Shown here piece after piece: positions 7,627 through 16,809 of a stretch of 17,396 nucleotides of DNA; positions within the stretch are counted from its first letter, which is position 1, and each line of letters starts with the position of its first letter. Both the position numbers and the translations under genes were made by a program. The notes beneath the pieces are model-generated. The model saw only the letters and a list, made by a program, of their open reading frames with translations. It made no database searches and was not told where the DNA came from. The stretch is from Porticoccaceae bacterium (GTDB lineage: Bacteria > Pseudomonadota > Gammaproteobacteria > Pseudomonadales > Porticoccaceae). Where the stretch lies: positions 1 through 17,396 of the forward strand of contig DNBN01000331.1 of assembly GCA_003491845.1 (NCBI GenBank), in the 5' to 3' direction.

Positions 7627-8700
7627 TTATTTTGTAAGATGCTGGTTTATCAGGTTCTTCAATGTGTCTAGTAGTTGCTGATTCTGATCTTCAGTGCCTA
7701 TCGTTATGCGCAAAAATTCGCGAATTCGTTCTTGATCAAAATGTCGTACAAAAATTCCCTTATCTCGCAGTTTTTTCGCCACTATTGCAGCCTCATAGTG
7801 CTGGTGACGTACAAATACAAAATTTCCCTTGGAGGGTAGAACCTCAAAGCCTATTTCCTCTAGGGCAACCGTCAAGCTTCTGCGGCTTTGAATGACTTGA
7901 TTACAGGTTTGTTGAAAGTATGCTTTATCTTCAAACGCTGCAACACCAGCAGCAATCTGTAAATGCCCAAGTGGATAGGAATTAAAACTATTTTTTACCC
8001 TATCAAGACCCTCAATCAACTCAGCTGAACCCAGCGCATAGCCAATACGCATGCCTGCTAAACTGCGTGACTTAGACATAGTTTGAACGACCAATAGATT
8101 ATGATATTCATTAATCAGTGAAACCGCAGACTCGCCACCAAAGTCTATATAAGCCTCGTCTATGACAACAACTGAGGTGTGGTTGACCGCTAGCAAATTC
8201 TCAATTGCCTGCAATGACAACAGTCTTCCTGTTGGCGCATTGGGGTTCGGGAAAATAATACCGCCATTTGGACGAACATAATCAGCTAAATCCAAACACA
8301 AATCGTCAGTCAACGGTAGTCTTTGATAGCTTATATCATACAGCTGGCAAAATACCGGATAAAAGCTATAGGTAATATCTGGAAATAGTAAGGGTTTTGA
8401 ATGCCGCAGTAATCCATTGAACACATGGGCGAGCACCTCATCTGAACTATTACCGACAAAGACGTTGGCTGGCGTTAGCTGATAGTAGGCTGCAATAGTG
8501 TGTTTAAGACTATCTGCTCCTGGTGGTGGATACAGGCGCAAATCTTGATTGAGCAGCGCCTCCACTGCCTGCAATGCCTTTGGAGAAGGGCCATAAGGAT
8601 TTTCATTTGTATTAAGTTTGATAATGTCAGTCAGATCTGGCTGCTCTCCAGGTGAATATGGGTCTAACCCACTTACAAAATCACTCCAGTATTGGCTCAT
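7627..8700 (-). CDS. hisC: Histidinol-phosphate aminotransferase
   Basis: HisC is a PLP-dependent class I/II aminotransferase that makes histidinol phosphate from imidazole-acetol phosphate and glutamate. The 357-residue protein has [12 protein letters not shown] at 29-40, the substrate and PLP pocket [10 protein letters not shown] at 151-160, DEAYIDF at 181-187, the Schiff-base lysine K210 in [18 protein letters not shown], and a C-terminal FLRITIGT motif with the carboxylate-binding Arg. Its ATG overlaps the hisD stop as ATGA, so the two are translationally coupled. It ends the minus-strand operon and stops only 7 bp from the convergent degS stop. Confidence 0.96.
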   Translation of the reverse strand: MSQYWSDFVSGLDPYSPGEQPDLTDIIKLNTNENPYGPSPKALQAVEALLNQDLRLYPPPGADSLKHTIAAYYQLTPANVFVGNSSDEVLAHVFNGLLRHSKPLLFPDITYSFYPVFCQLYDISYQRLPLTDDLCLDLADYVRPNGGIIFPNPNAPTGRLLSLQAIENLLAVNHTSVVVIDEAYIDFGGESAVSLINEYHNLLVVQTMSKSRSLAGMRIGYALGSAELIEGLDRVKNSFNSYPLGHLQIAAGVAAFEDKAYFQQTCNQVIQSRRSLTVALEEIGFEVLPSKGNFVFVRHQHYEAAIVAKKLRDKGIFVRHFDQERIREFLRITIGTEDQNQQLLDTLKNLINQHLTK

Positions 8701-10034
8701 TGCTTGTTTACACCTTTGATACGATATTCCGCAGAGCGCGCATGGGCGGTCAATGATTCTCCTCGAGCTAAAACCGACGCTATGCCACCCAAGTCTGAAG
8801 CAGCCTGTTCAGAGCAATATACAATTGAGCTTCTTTTCTGAAAATCATAAACACCTAACGGCGATGAAAAACGCGATGTTGCTGAGGTCGGTAACACATG
8901 ATTGGGTCCTGCACAGTAGTCTCCCAGAGCCTCTGCGGTATGACGACCCATGAAAATAGCCCCTGCATGACGAATCTTTGGCAACCATTCTTTAGGCTCT
9001 GCAACAGACAGTTCTAGATGTTCTGGTGCAATACGATTTGCTATATCCACCGCTTGCTGTTCATCAGCCACCAGTATCAGAGCACCGCGATTACTGAGGG
9101 ATTTTTCTATTATAGCCGCACGCTCCATCTGAGGAAGCAGCATAGTCATACTTTTATGTACCGAATCTATAAACGCCGCATCCCAACTGATCAGTATCGA
9201 CTGTGCTTGCTCATCATGCTCAGCTTGAGAGAACAAATCCATGGCTATCCAGTCAGGATCGGTTTTGCCATCACAAATTACTAATATTTCACTGGGTCCT
9301 GCAACCATATCAAGACCGACGGTGCCAAAAACAAACCGCTTAGCTGTGGCGACATAACTGTTGCCGGGGCCAACTATTTTATCAACCTTTGGTACACTCT
9401 GTGTTCCATAAGCAAGCGCAGCAATCGCTTGAGCGCCACCAATGGTAAATATTTTGGTCACCCCTGCAAGGGCAGCCGCGGCAAGGACCATGGGGCTAAG
9501 CACGCCCCTAGGTGCAGGCACTACCATAATAATATCTTTAACACCCGCTACGCGGGCAGGAATTGCATTCATCAAAACTGAAGATGGATAACTGGCTTTT
9601 CCCCCCGGCACATATATTCCTACCCGCTCAATAGCGGAAATTTGTTGCCCTAAAATAGTTCCATCTGACTCTTCATACTCCCAAGACGATTGAAGCTGAT
9701 GGGCATGATAGTCTTGGATGCGTGTCGCTGCTTGTTGAAGCGCTTGACGGGTTTTATCATCAATGGTTTTTAAAGCATCATTCATCTGCTCTGTATTAAT
9801 ACAAAGCTCATGAAACTCACTGCAATCACGGCAGTCAAAACGATTTGTATATTCAAGTAACGCACTATCACCCTGCTGCCGCACATCAGTAATAATAGCG
9901 CTGACAATGCCCTCAACATCAGTGTTGGACACAGAATCCCAAGAAATCAACGTATCAAGAGCCGCTGAGAATCGCGAATCTCCTGCATTTAAACGAAGGA
10001 TATCGCACAACTGTTTACCATCAACATCACTCAT
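8697..10034 (-). CDS. hisD: Histidinol dehydrogenase
   Basis: HisD is a zinc enzyme that oxidises L-histidinol to L-histidine in two NAD+-dependent steps, the end of the histidine pathway. The 445-residue product is close to the usual 430-440. Visible residues are the NAD-binding region [15 protein letters not shown] at 219-233, zinc ligands Q270 and H273 in [10 protein letters not shown], the catalytic pair E338-H339 in [10 protein letters not shown]372 in GDYCAGPNH, and H431 in [12 protein letters not shown]. Both ends overlap neighbours by 4 bp (ATGA): the stop with hisC and the start with the hisG stop. The product order hisG-hisD-hisC is the classic one. Confidence 0.97.
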   Translation of the reverse strand: MSDVDGKQLCDILRLNAGDSRFSAALDTLISWDSVSNTDVEGIVSAIITDVRQQGDSALLEYTNRFDCRDCSEFHELCINTEQMNDALKTIDDKTRQALQQAATRIQDYHAHQLQSSWEYEESDGTILGQQISAIERVGIYVPGGKASYPSSVLMNAIPARVAGVKDIIMVVPAPRGVLSPMVLAAAALAGVTKIFTIGGAQAIAALAYGTQSVPKVDKIVGPGNSYVATAKRFVFGTVGLDMVAGPSEILVICDGKTDPDWIAMDLFSQAEHDEQAQSILISWDAAFIDSVHKSMTMLLPQMERAAIIEKSLSNRGALILVADEQQAVDIANRIAPEHLELSVAEPKEWLPKIRHAGAIFMGRHTAEALGDYCAGPNHVLPTSATSRFSSPLGVYDFQKRSSIVYCSEQAASDLGGIASVLARGESLTAHARSAEYRIKGVNKQ

Positions 10035-10660
10035 ATTGAAACACTCTTACTCAGACTATTGACTATAGACTGAATGGCATTAAATTTCGTTTTAAAGGCA
10101 GCCTTATTAACAATTAGTCGGGCGCTGATATCAGCAATATGGTCGCGCGTTTCAAGACCATTAGCTTTAAGCGTATTACCAGTGTCAACAATATCCACTA
10201 TTTCATGAGCCAGATCCAGTATCGGTGCAAGCTCCATGGCACCGTATAGCTTTATTAGATCGGCTTGGCGTCCCTGCTCTGCATAGAATCGACGAGCAAC
10301 ATTAATGTATTTAGTGGCGACCCGCAGTCGACCATTGTGAGACGATACACCCTTAGGCACGGCAGTCATTAATTGGCAACGGGCAATACCTAAATCAAGT
10401 GGTTCATAGTAGCCATCGCCTTGATCTTCAAGTAGGACATCTTTTCCGGCAATGCCTATATCTGCAGCCCCAAATTGAACATAAGTAGGCACATCTGAGC
10501 CGCGTAGAATAAGTAGCCTAGTCCCTTTTATAGTCGTAGGAAATACCAATTTTCGGCTTGCAAATATATCTTCAACAGGTTCAATCCCAGCTTTCTTAAG
10601 AAGAGGCAAGGTTTCCTTTAATATACGGCCCTTGGTCAGCGCTAAAGTAATTTGTGTCAT
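10031..10660 (-). CDS. hisG: ATP phosphoribosyltransferase, short form
   Basis: HisG catalyses the first step of histidine synthesis, joining ATP and PRPP. The 209-residue protein has LALTKGRI near the N-terminus, the [16 protein letters not shown] segment at 63-78, and the PRPP-binding signature [17 protein letters not shown] at 153-169. It ends shortly afterwards. It therefore lacks the roughly 80-residue C-terminal regulatory domain of the long form (E. coli, 299). Short-form HisG needs the HisRS-like partner HisZ for activity and histidine feedback; hisZ is not in this window. The ATG has no strong Shine-Dalgarno in the 50-bp gap after murA. Confidence 0.96.
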   Translation of the reverse strand: MTQITLALTKGRILKETLPLLKKAGIEPVEDIFASRKLVFPTTIKGTRLLILRGSDVPTYVQFGAADIGIAGKDVLLEDQGDGYYEPLDLGIARCQLMTAVPKGVSSHNGRLRVATKYINVARRFYAEQGRQADLIKLYGAMELAPILDLAHEIVDIVDTGNTLKANGLETRDHIADISARLIVNKAAFKTKFNAIQSIVNSLSKSVSI

Positions 10661-10710
10661 AGTTTTATAGTTAACTCACTTGCAACGTTTGTTTGTTTTT
10701 TTGGAGGTCT

Positions 10711-11982
<1,272 letters not shown>

Positions 11983-12038
11983 TTATATAGTAGAAAAATA
12001 GTGAAAAAAGGGCACAGAAAACGAGTTTCCATGAATTT

Positions 12039-12281
12039 TTATAAGGTCCGATCTTGCCACTCGGACGGAGTAAACAACTTCATATTAACTGCATGAATCA
12101 CGCCTGATGAAATCTGTTCAGTTAACGCCGCATAAACTAACTGCTGTCGCTGGACAGCACGCTTGCTTTGGAATATATCGCCTACAGCGACAATATTAAA
12201 ATGGCTTCCCTGCATTTCTACTTGCACCTCACAGCCAGTTAGTGCACTGGTTAGAATACTTTTGACATCTTCTGGGTTCAT
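12039..12281 (-). CDS. ibaG: IbaG, BolA-family protein
   Basis: IbaG is a small BolA-family protein; family members bind monothiol glutaredoxins and 2Fe-2S clusters, and E. coli IbaG is linked to acid stress. The 80-residue product shows the fold's markers: GSHFNIVAVGDIF at 25-37, RQQLVYAAL at 45-53, and the C-terminal IHAVNMKLFTPSEW at 62-75 with the conserved His63. E. coli IbaG is 84 residues. The ATG has GAGAGA just upstream. It lies directly before murA, the usual place, but its usual upstream neighbour mlaB is missing: only 52 bp separate it from mlaC. Confidence 0.93.
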   Translation of the reverse strand: MNPEDVKSILTSALTGCEVQVEMQGSHFNIVAVGDIFQSKRAVQRQQLVYAALTEQISSGVIHAVNMKLFTPSEWQDRTL

Positions 12282-12333
12282 AGTTCTCTCAATTGTCGGT
12301 GGGTCAGTCAGGTTAAGAGGTTTTACGTCGCCG

Positions 12334-12978
12334 CTAGGATCCTGATAACCAGTTGTCCACTACCTGGTCAATGTTTCCCTGATTCTTGCGCGCTGCATTT
12401 AAAAATTGGCTTGCAAATGTTTTGCTTAAGTCGATTCCATTAAGAGTCACATTCACTACATTCCACTCACCAGTAGACTTTTTGCGATACATAAGATAAT
12501 TCAGGGGATAGACCGCAGATGCACTTCGAATTTCTTGTTTAACCACAACTGCTTTTTGGCCTTTTTTTAATGGACTCTTGTTTATTAACACTATTTTTTG
12601 ATCGCCATAACTCATAAGTCCACGGCCATATGTTTCAATAAGACCTCGGCGAAATTCTCTCTCAAACCGAACTCTTTGCTCTTTCGACGCAGCTTTATAA
12701 TATTTTCCCATCACCTTTTTGGCAACAAAGTCAAAATCTACAAAGCCCTCCATTAGCCGATTGAGCGCCTCAAAATAGGCGGCCTGATTTGCCGGGTATT
12801 TAGCTTGGTGATTACTAATAATACCCAAAAGATCTAGCGTCATTTCCTCGATATTATTAAATGGCTGCTGTTTTACGTGATCGCTCTGTCCCACACTATC
12901 CTGAGCATGGGTTTCTGAGACACCAGCTAAAATGAATAGCATCCAGGTAGCAATAACCAAGCAGTACATTTTTCTCAT
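12334..12978 (-). CDS. mlaC: MlaC, periplasmic phospholipid-binding protein
   Basis: MlaC (Ttg2D family) shuttles phospholipids across the periplasm between the outer-membrane MlaA-porin complex and the inner-membrane MlaFEDB transporter. The 214-residue protein (E. coli, 211) has a signal peptide with a hydrophobic core at about 6-20 and a likely cleavage after A25 (THA). It is followed by the Tol-tolerance Ttg2 domain, including KVMGKYYKAASKEQRVRF, FRRGLIETYGRGL and the C-terminal GEWNVVNVTLNGIDLSKTF segment. In E. coli and Pseudomonas it sits inside mlaFEDCB. Here mlaF, mlaE and mlaD are not upstream and mlaB is not downstream; mlaC is the first gene of its transcription unit. Confidence 0.93.
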   Translation of the reverse strand: MRKMYCLVIATWMLFILAGVSETHAQDSVGQSDHVKQQPFNNIEEMTLDLLGIISNHQAKYPANQAAYFEALNRLMEGFVDFDFVAKKVMGKYYKAASKEQRVRFEREFRRGLIETYGRGLMSYGDQKIVLINKSPLKKGQKAVVVKQEIRSASAVYPLNYLMYRKKSTGEWNVVNVTLNGIDLSKTFASQFLNAARKNQGNIDQVVDNWLSGS

Positions 12979-13123
12979 AATCTATTCACTTTTTTCGTTC
13001 TGTGTTAATGTTTTCACTCTTTGTGCAAAGTTTATCCAGAAACAATGCTGACTTTTCTCACCGCGCACTATACCATTCCGCGGGTAATGAAGAAACACAG
13101 CAACCACGACTTTTGGAGTCTCA
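12979..13123. promoter_or_regulatory. Divergent mlaC/exchanger intergenic region
   Basis: This 145-bp gap, the largest in the window, separates divergent mlaC and the exchanger gene. It holds a CTTTG-TG-CAAAG inverted repeat at 13019-13030, inside the presumed mlaC leader, and a CCGCG/CGCGG inverted repeat around 13061-13082. A weak plus-strand -10-like TATACC is at 13069-13074, with CTGACT 15 bp upstream. GGAG at 13115-13118 is the exchanger gene's Shine-Dalgarno. No remnant of mlaD, mlaE or mlaF can be seen here. Confidence 0.5.
13067..13075 (-). promoter_or_regulatory. Candidate extended -10 promoter for mlaC-ibaG-murA-his
   Basis: On the minus strand TGGTATAGT matches the extended -10 pattern TGnTATAnT (five of six bases in the hexamer). 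No good -35 is seen, which is tolerated with an extended -10. It would give a leader of roughly 80 nt before the mlaC ATG. It is the best candidate for the leftward operon. Confidence 0.4.
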
Positions 13124-14116
13124 ATGTCCTTAATTTTTTTGTCTAGCCTATCTTTGCTTGGCGGACTACTTGGTCTTGTTTGGGCTGCCGACAAATTCGT
13201 TGGCGGTAGCATCGGCCTTGCGCGAAATTTTGGCGTGTCATCTCTTATGATCGGTTTAACTGTCGTTTCCATCGGTACCTCCGCCCCAGAAATTATCGTA
13301 TCAGTTAATGCAGCATTGCAAAATGCCGGTGGACTTGCTGTGGGCAATGCCATCGGGTCAAACATTGCTAACATAGGCTTAGTGTTAGGAATTACCGCTT
13401 TAATCGCCGCGATCCCTGTTCGAAAGTCATTGTTACAACAAGAGATTCCTCTGTTACTACTGATTACAGCCTTTGCTGGATTATGCCTCTATGATGGACA
13501 ATTGCAGCGCGGAGAAAGTATTGCGCTTGGACTTTTGGTTATTCCATTGCTGCTGATTTTAGGAAAATTCAAAAAAAACACATTAGGCGTTGATGAGCAT
13601 GGTATAGAAGAAACCCATGCTAGTGGATCACTTAAGCAATCAAGTTTTTGGTTAATCATAGGTTTGATAGCACTTTTAAGCAGTGCAAAACTTACCGTTT
13701 GGGGAGCCACCACTATTGCTAGCCACTTTGGTATTAGTGATCTTATTATTGGCTTGACTGTAGTTGCAATTGGAACAAGTCTACCCGAACTCGCAGCTTC
13801 TGTAGTGAGTGCTGTACGCGGTCACCATGACATTGCCGTTGGTAATATTATCGGGTCTAACCTGTTTAACATTTTATTAGTTATGACTACTGCTGGCGCT
13901 ATTTCACCTATTGTGCTCACAGGTGAGGTATTTAGCCGAGACTACATCGCCATGGCCGCCATGACAGTACTTATGGTAGCCATTATTGCAGTATCACTGC
14001 GAAGAGGAAGTGGAACGGGCGATGGTACTAAAATTTCCCGCGTTTTTGGCCTTCTCTTGCTGATAGCATACTGTCTTTACTACACCGTTTTGTGGCCTTC
14101 TTTGGTTTCTAACTGA
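13124..14116 (+). CDS. yrbG: Ca2+/Na+ antiporter of the CaCA superfamily (YrbG-like)
   Basis: This inner-membrane exchanger belongs to the YrbG/K+-dependent Na+/Ca2+ exchanger-related family. The 330-residue protein is almost entirely hydrophobic, with about ten membrane helices in two inverted halves. Each half carries the ion-binding alpha-repeat: GTSAPE at 51-56 with GNAIGSN at 74-80, and GTSLPE at 217-222 with GNIIGSN at 240-246. The halves are joined by a polar loop at about 149-173. The transported ion is inferred from the family, not shown. The ATG has GGAG 5 nt upstream. Its position ahead of kdsD is the E. coli order (yrbG-kdsD-kdsC-lptC-lptA-lptB); Pseudomonas lacks it here. Confidence 0.93.
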   Translation: MSLIFLSSLSLLGGLLGLVWAADKFVGGSIGLARNFGVSSLMIGLTVVSIGTSAPEIIVSVNAALQNAGGLAVGNAIGSNIANIGLVLGITALIAAIPVRKSLLQQEIPLLLLITAFAGLCLYDGQLQRGESIALGLLVIPLLLILGKFKKNTLGVDEHGIEETHASGSLKQSSFWLIIGLIALLSSAKLTVWGATTIASHFGISDLIIGLTVVAIGTSLPELAASVVSAVRGHHDIAVGNIIGSNLFNILLVMTTAGAISPIVLTGEVFSRDYIAMAAMTVLMVAIIAVSLRRGSGTGDGTKISRVFGLLLLIAYCLYYTVLWPSLVSN

Positions 14117-14143
14117 GAATTAGCTGAGTAGCGCTTTTCGTCA

Positions 14144-14149
14144 TATAAT
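14144..14149 (+). promoter_or_regulatory. Candidate -10 box for kdsD-lpt genes
   Basis: A perfect TATAAT lies in the 75-bp exchanger-kdsD gap, about 42 bp before the kdsD ATG. No good -35 is visible at 16-18 bp. Two copies of GCGCTT (14131-14136 and 14152-14157) flank it exactly 21 bp apart, about two helical turns, which could be an operator. Confidence 0.4.
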
Positions 14150-14191
14150 AGGCGCTTAGTGGTTTCACAATGAATAACATTGGATTTTGAA

Positions 14192-15157
14192 ATGGCAGAT
14201 TTTATCGCGTCAGCACAACGAACTATTCAAATGGAAGCAGATGCGGTTCAGCTGTTGTCTTCACGTATTGATAGTTCATTTGTTACCGCATGCGAGACAA
14301 TTTTGTCGTGTCAAGGACGAGTTATAGTCACCGGGATGGGTAAGTCAGGTCATATTGGTAGCAAGATTGCTGCAACTCTGGCAAGTACTGGAACTCCGGC
14401 TTTTTTTGTTCATCCTGGTGAGGCAAGTCACGGCGATCTTGGAATGATCACGAAAGCAGATATTGTCATTGCGATTTCTAATTCGGGCAATACCAGTGAA
14501 ATTGTGACACTGATACCATTAATTATCAGATTGGGCATCCCATTAATTAGCATGACCGGAGACCATCAATCCCAATTAGCCAAGGCTGCCTGTGCAAATC
14601 TCGATGTTTCTGTTGACGCTGAGGCATGCCCCCTAAATTTAGCACCTACCACCAGCACTACTGCGACATTAGCTATGGGCGATGCTTTAGCAATTGCCCT
14701 GCTAGAAGCTCGCAAATTCAGCGCAGAGGATTTTGCTTTTTCACATCCCGGTGGTGCACTGGGCCGAAGACTCTTGCTTACAGTGAAAGATATTATGCAT
14801 CAAGGGGATCAAATGCCCTCTGTTATGGCGCACCAATCTCTACAAGATGCTTTGGTTGAAATGACTCAGAAAGGCTTCGGAATGACCTCAGTTATGTCAA
14901 ATGACAATAAATTGATCGGCATTTTTACAGACGGAGATTTACGCAGAATTTTTGAACTTAAAGTCGATATTGTCAATACACCAATCAGCGAAGTAATGAC
15001 GACCAATCCAAAAACTATTCATCAAAATACCCTAGCTGCTGAAGCGCTTACACTTATGGAGAAGAGCTCAATTACTGCTCTTATTGTCGCAGATGACAAC
15101 AATTATCCTAGAGGTGTTATTCATCTCCATGACGTACTGCGGGCGGGAGTTGTTTAA
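14192..15157 (+). CDS. kdsD: D-arabinose 5-phosphate isomerase
   Basis: KdsD isomerises ribulose 5-phosphate to arabinose 5-phosphate, the first step to Kdo for LPS. With the ATG at 14192 it has 321 residues. It has an N-terminal SIS domain with GMGKSGHIG at about 48-56, STGTPAFFVHPGEASHGDLGM, SNSGNTSE at about 96-103, and the conserved SHPGGALGRRLL at about 184-195. Two CBS domains follow (about 203-258 and 265-321), including FTDGDLRR. An in-frame TTG at 14180 would add four residues, but ATG is better supported: TTGGA lies 7 nt upstream. The stop overlaps the kdsC ATG (TAATG). Confidence 0.96.
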   Translation: MADFIASAQRTIQMEADAVQLLSSRIDSSFVTACETILSCQGRVIVTGMGKSGHIGSKIAATLASTGTPAFFVHPGEASHGDLGMITKADIVIAISNSGNTSEIVTLIPLIIRLGIPLISMTGDHQSQLAKAACANLDVSVDAEACPLNLAPTTSTTATLAMGDALAIALLEARKFSAEDFAFSHPGGALGRRLLLTVKDIMHQGDQMPSVMAHQSLQDALVEMTQKGFGMTSVMSNDNKLIGIFTDGDLRRIFELKVDIVNTPISEVMTTNPKTIHQNTLAAEALTLMEKSSITALIVADDNNYPRGVIHLHDVLRAGVV

Positions 15158-15687
15158 TGCTATCCAACGAGGCGGTAATCAAGGCCGCGAAAAAAATCAA
15201 ACTTCTAGTACTTGACGTGGACGGTGTGCTCACCGATGGTAAACTTTATTACGGCAATTCCGGTGAAGAGTTGAAGGCATTTAATATCCAAGATGGGCTG
15301 GGTATAAAATTACTTCAACAGGGCAATATACAAGTTGGAATAATTACTGGACGAGTCTCTGGCCTACTCCAAAGGCGAGCAGATGAGCTCGGTATTAACC
15401 CTGTCATTCAAGGTCGCGAAGACAAATTGACGGCATTAGAGGAATTACTTCAGTCAACTGAATTCGATCTCAATGAAATCGCGTTTGTAGGGGATGATCT
15501 GCCAGATTTAGCCGTTATCAATAAGGTGGGGTTAGGGCTAACAGTAGCTAATGCCAGCAGCACTCTCGCCTTGAAAGCGGACTACCAAACCAAAAAATCC
15601 GGCGGTGATGGCGCTGTCAGGGAAATTGCCGAATTAATATTAGTGGCACAAGATAAGCTCACTGATATTTTGGAACAATACCAATGA
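15157..15687 (+). CDS. kdsC: Kdo-8-phosphate phosphatase
   Basis: KdsC removes phosphate from Kdo 8-phosphate to give free Kdo, the third step of the pathway. The 176-residue protein is a compact tetrameric-type HAD phosphatase without a cap domain. The nucleophile motif is LDVDGVLTDG (D20, D22), motif II is GIITGR at 61-66, the Lys is K90 in QGREDK, and the Mg-binding motif is VGDDLPD at 111-117. Start and stop overlap both neighbours: TAATG with kdsD and ATGA with lptC, showing tight translational coupling. Confidence 0.96.
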   Translation: MLSNEAVIKAAKKIKLLVLDVDGVLTDGKLYYGNSGEELKAFNIQDGLGIKLLQQGNIQVGIITGRVSGLLQRRADELGINPVIQGREDKLTALEELLQSTEFDLNEIAFVGDDLPDLAVINKVGLGLTVANASSTLALKADYQTKKSGGDGAVREIAELILVAQDKLTDILEQYQ

Positions 15688-16259
15688 TTCGGCAATCACT
15701 TATTATCGGTGCGCTTATAGTGCTTGTAACATGGTTCTTAGTGGTATGGGACTCACCACCTGAGTCCTTTATGCGTGCAAGTACTGAGTCAATGGTTGAT
15801 CAGAGCAGTGTTGATAGCTTTATGTTGGGTGTGACAAGCAGACGATTTTCTCCGGAAGGTAATGAAATTTTCTTGATTACCTCATCTAAAATGGAGTTGT
15901 TGACTAATGACCCTCGAATTTTACTGACAAATCCTCGCTTTGTTTCTGTCACAAATAATGCCGACGGTAAGGATACCGGTATTTCATTTGTTGCAAACTC
16001 CGGTGTTTTATCTCGCGATGACAACCAGTTAAGTCTCAAAGGCAATGTTGAGGCAGTAATAGCTGGCGTAAAAAATACAAGCACATTGTCCTCGAGCTCG
16101 CTGGAGTATAATGCACATGACTTACTGATCACCACCGACCAGTATTTCGAATTTAAAACCCCTACTCTGTTGATGCAAGGAACCGGCCTTAGTGTGGATC
16201 TTAAACAAGAGATATTTAGAATTATGTCGAACATAAGTGCTAACCATGACGTTTCTTAA
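15684..16259 (+). CDS. lptC: LptC, LPS export bitopic protein
   Basis: LptC docks on the inner-membrane LptB2FG transporter and passes LPS to LptA across the periplasm. The 191-residue length equals E. coli LptC. A single N-terminal membrane helix at about 5-22 is followed by a periplasmic beta-jellyroll region with a pattern of short beta strands, including LSLKGNVEAVI and SSLEYNAHDLLITT. Sequence conservation is low, as is normal for LptC, so the call leans on length, topology and position between kdsC and lptA. Its ATG overlaps the kdsC stop and its end overlaps the lptA start. Confidence 0.9.
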   Translation: MIRQSLIIGALIVLVTWFLVVWDSPPESFMRASTESMVDQSSVDSFMLGVTSRRFSPEGNEIFLITSSKMELLTNDPRILLTNPRFVSVTNNADGKDTGISFVANSGVLSRDDNQLSLKGNVEAVIAGVKNTSTLSSSSLEYNAHDLLITTDQYFEFKTPTLLMQGTGLSVDLKQEIFRIMSNISANHDVS

Positions 16260-16803
16260 AATTGTCATTGTTGTACTTATCCTCTTCAGCGGTATAACTG
16301 TTCAAGCAATAGGTTCAGATCGGCTACAACCTATTTCTGTAAATGCGGATTTCGCTCAACGAAACGAAGTGAGCGGACTAACGGAGTATCGGGGCAATGT
16401 GATTATTCGCCAAGGAACAATTCTGATTGAAGCGGACAAAGTGACCATTCATTATAAAGGGGAAAATGTTAGTCAAATTTCATGCCTTGGCTCCCCAGCT
16501 AGCTACCAGCAACAATCAAGCTTGGATGAAAGCATTCTCATAGCTCGTGCCGATACCTTAGAGTATTTAATGGTTAAAAATGCAATAAATCTGAAAACCA
16601 ATGCCTCTTTAAGCCTCAATGGCACCTACATTAAGGGTGATAGCATTAACTATGACCTGTCAAAAGGTACCTGGAAAGCTCAGGGCGATAATCAAGGCAC
16701 CCAAAAACGGATTCAATTGGTAATTCCTCCATTCAATCAAACCAATTCTGTTCAAGAATCCTCATCACGCCAAGAAGCTGCTCAAATTGAGAAAGGGGAT
16801 TAG
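16246..16803 (+). CDS. lptA: LptA, periplasmic LPS-bridge protein
   Basis: LptA forms the periplasmic beta-jellyroll bridge that carries LPS from LptC to the outer-membrane LptD. With the ATG at 16246 it has 185 residues (E. coli 185). The signal peptide has a hydrophobic core at about 3-16 and probable cleavage after A21 (VQA). The mature protein starts with LQPISVNADFAQ and has YRGNVIIRQGTILIEADKV at about 48-66, the OstA signature. An upstream in-frame GTG at 16237 would add three residues; no clear Shine-Dalgarno separates the two. The start overlaps the lptC stop by 14 bp. A polar, Gln/Ser-rich tail of about 25 residues ends the protein. Confidence 0.93.
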   Translation: MTFLKIVIVVLILFSGITVQAIGSDRLQPISVNADFAQRNEVSGLTEYRGNVIIRQGTILIEADKVTIHYKGENVSQISCLGSPASYQQQSSLDESILIARADTLEYLMVKNAINLKTNASLSLNGTYIKGDSINYDLSKGTWKAQGDNQGTQKRIQLVIPPFNQTNSVQESSSRQEAAQIEKGD

Positions 16804-16809
16804 ACAATA

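Noticed and set aside
12982..13374. 130-residue minus-strand open frame upstream of mlaC
   Set aside because: It is mostly antisense to the 5' part of the exchanger gene, is Pro-rich with no family resemblance, and shows no MlaD, MlaE or MlaF features.
15800..16234. 144-residue minus-strand frame inside lptC
   Set aside because: Fully antisense to lptC, which has the expected length, topology and overlaps; no independent support.
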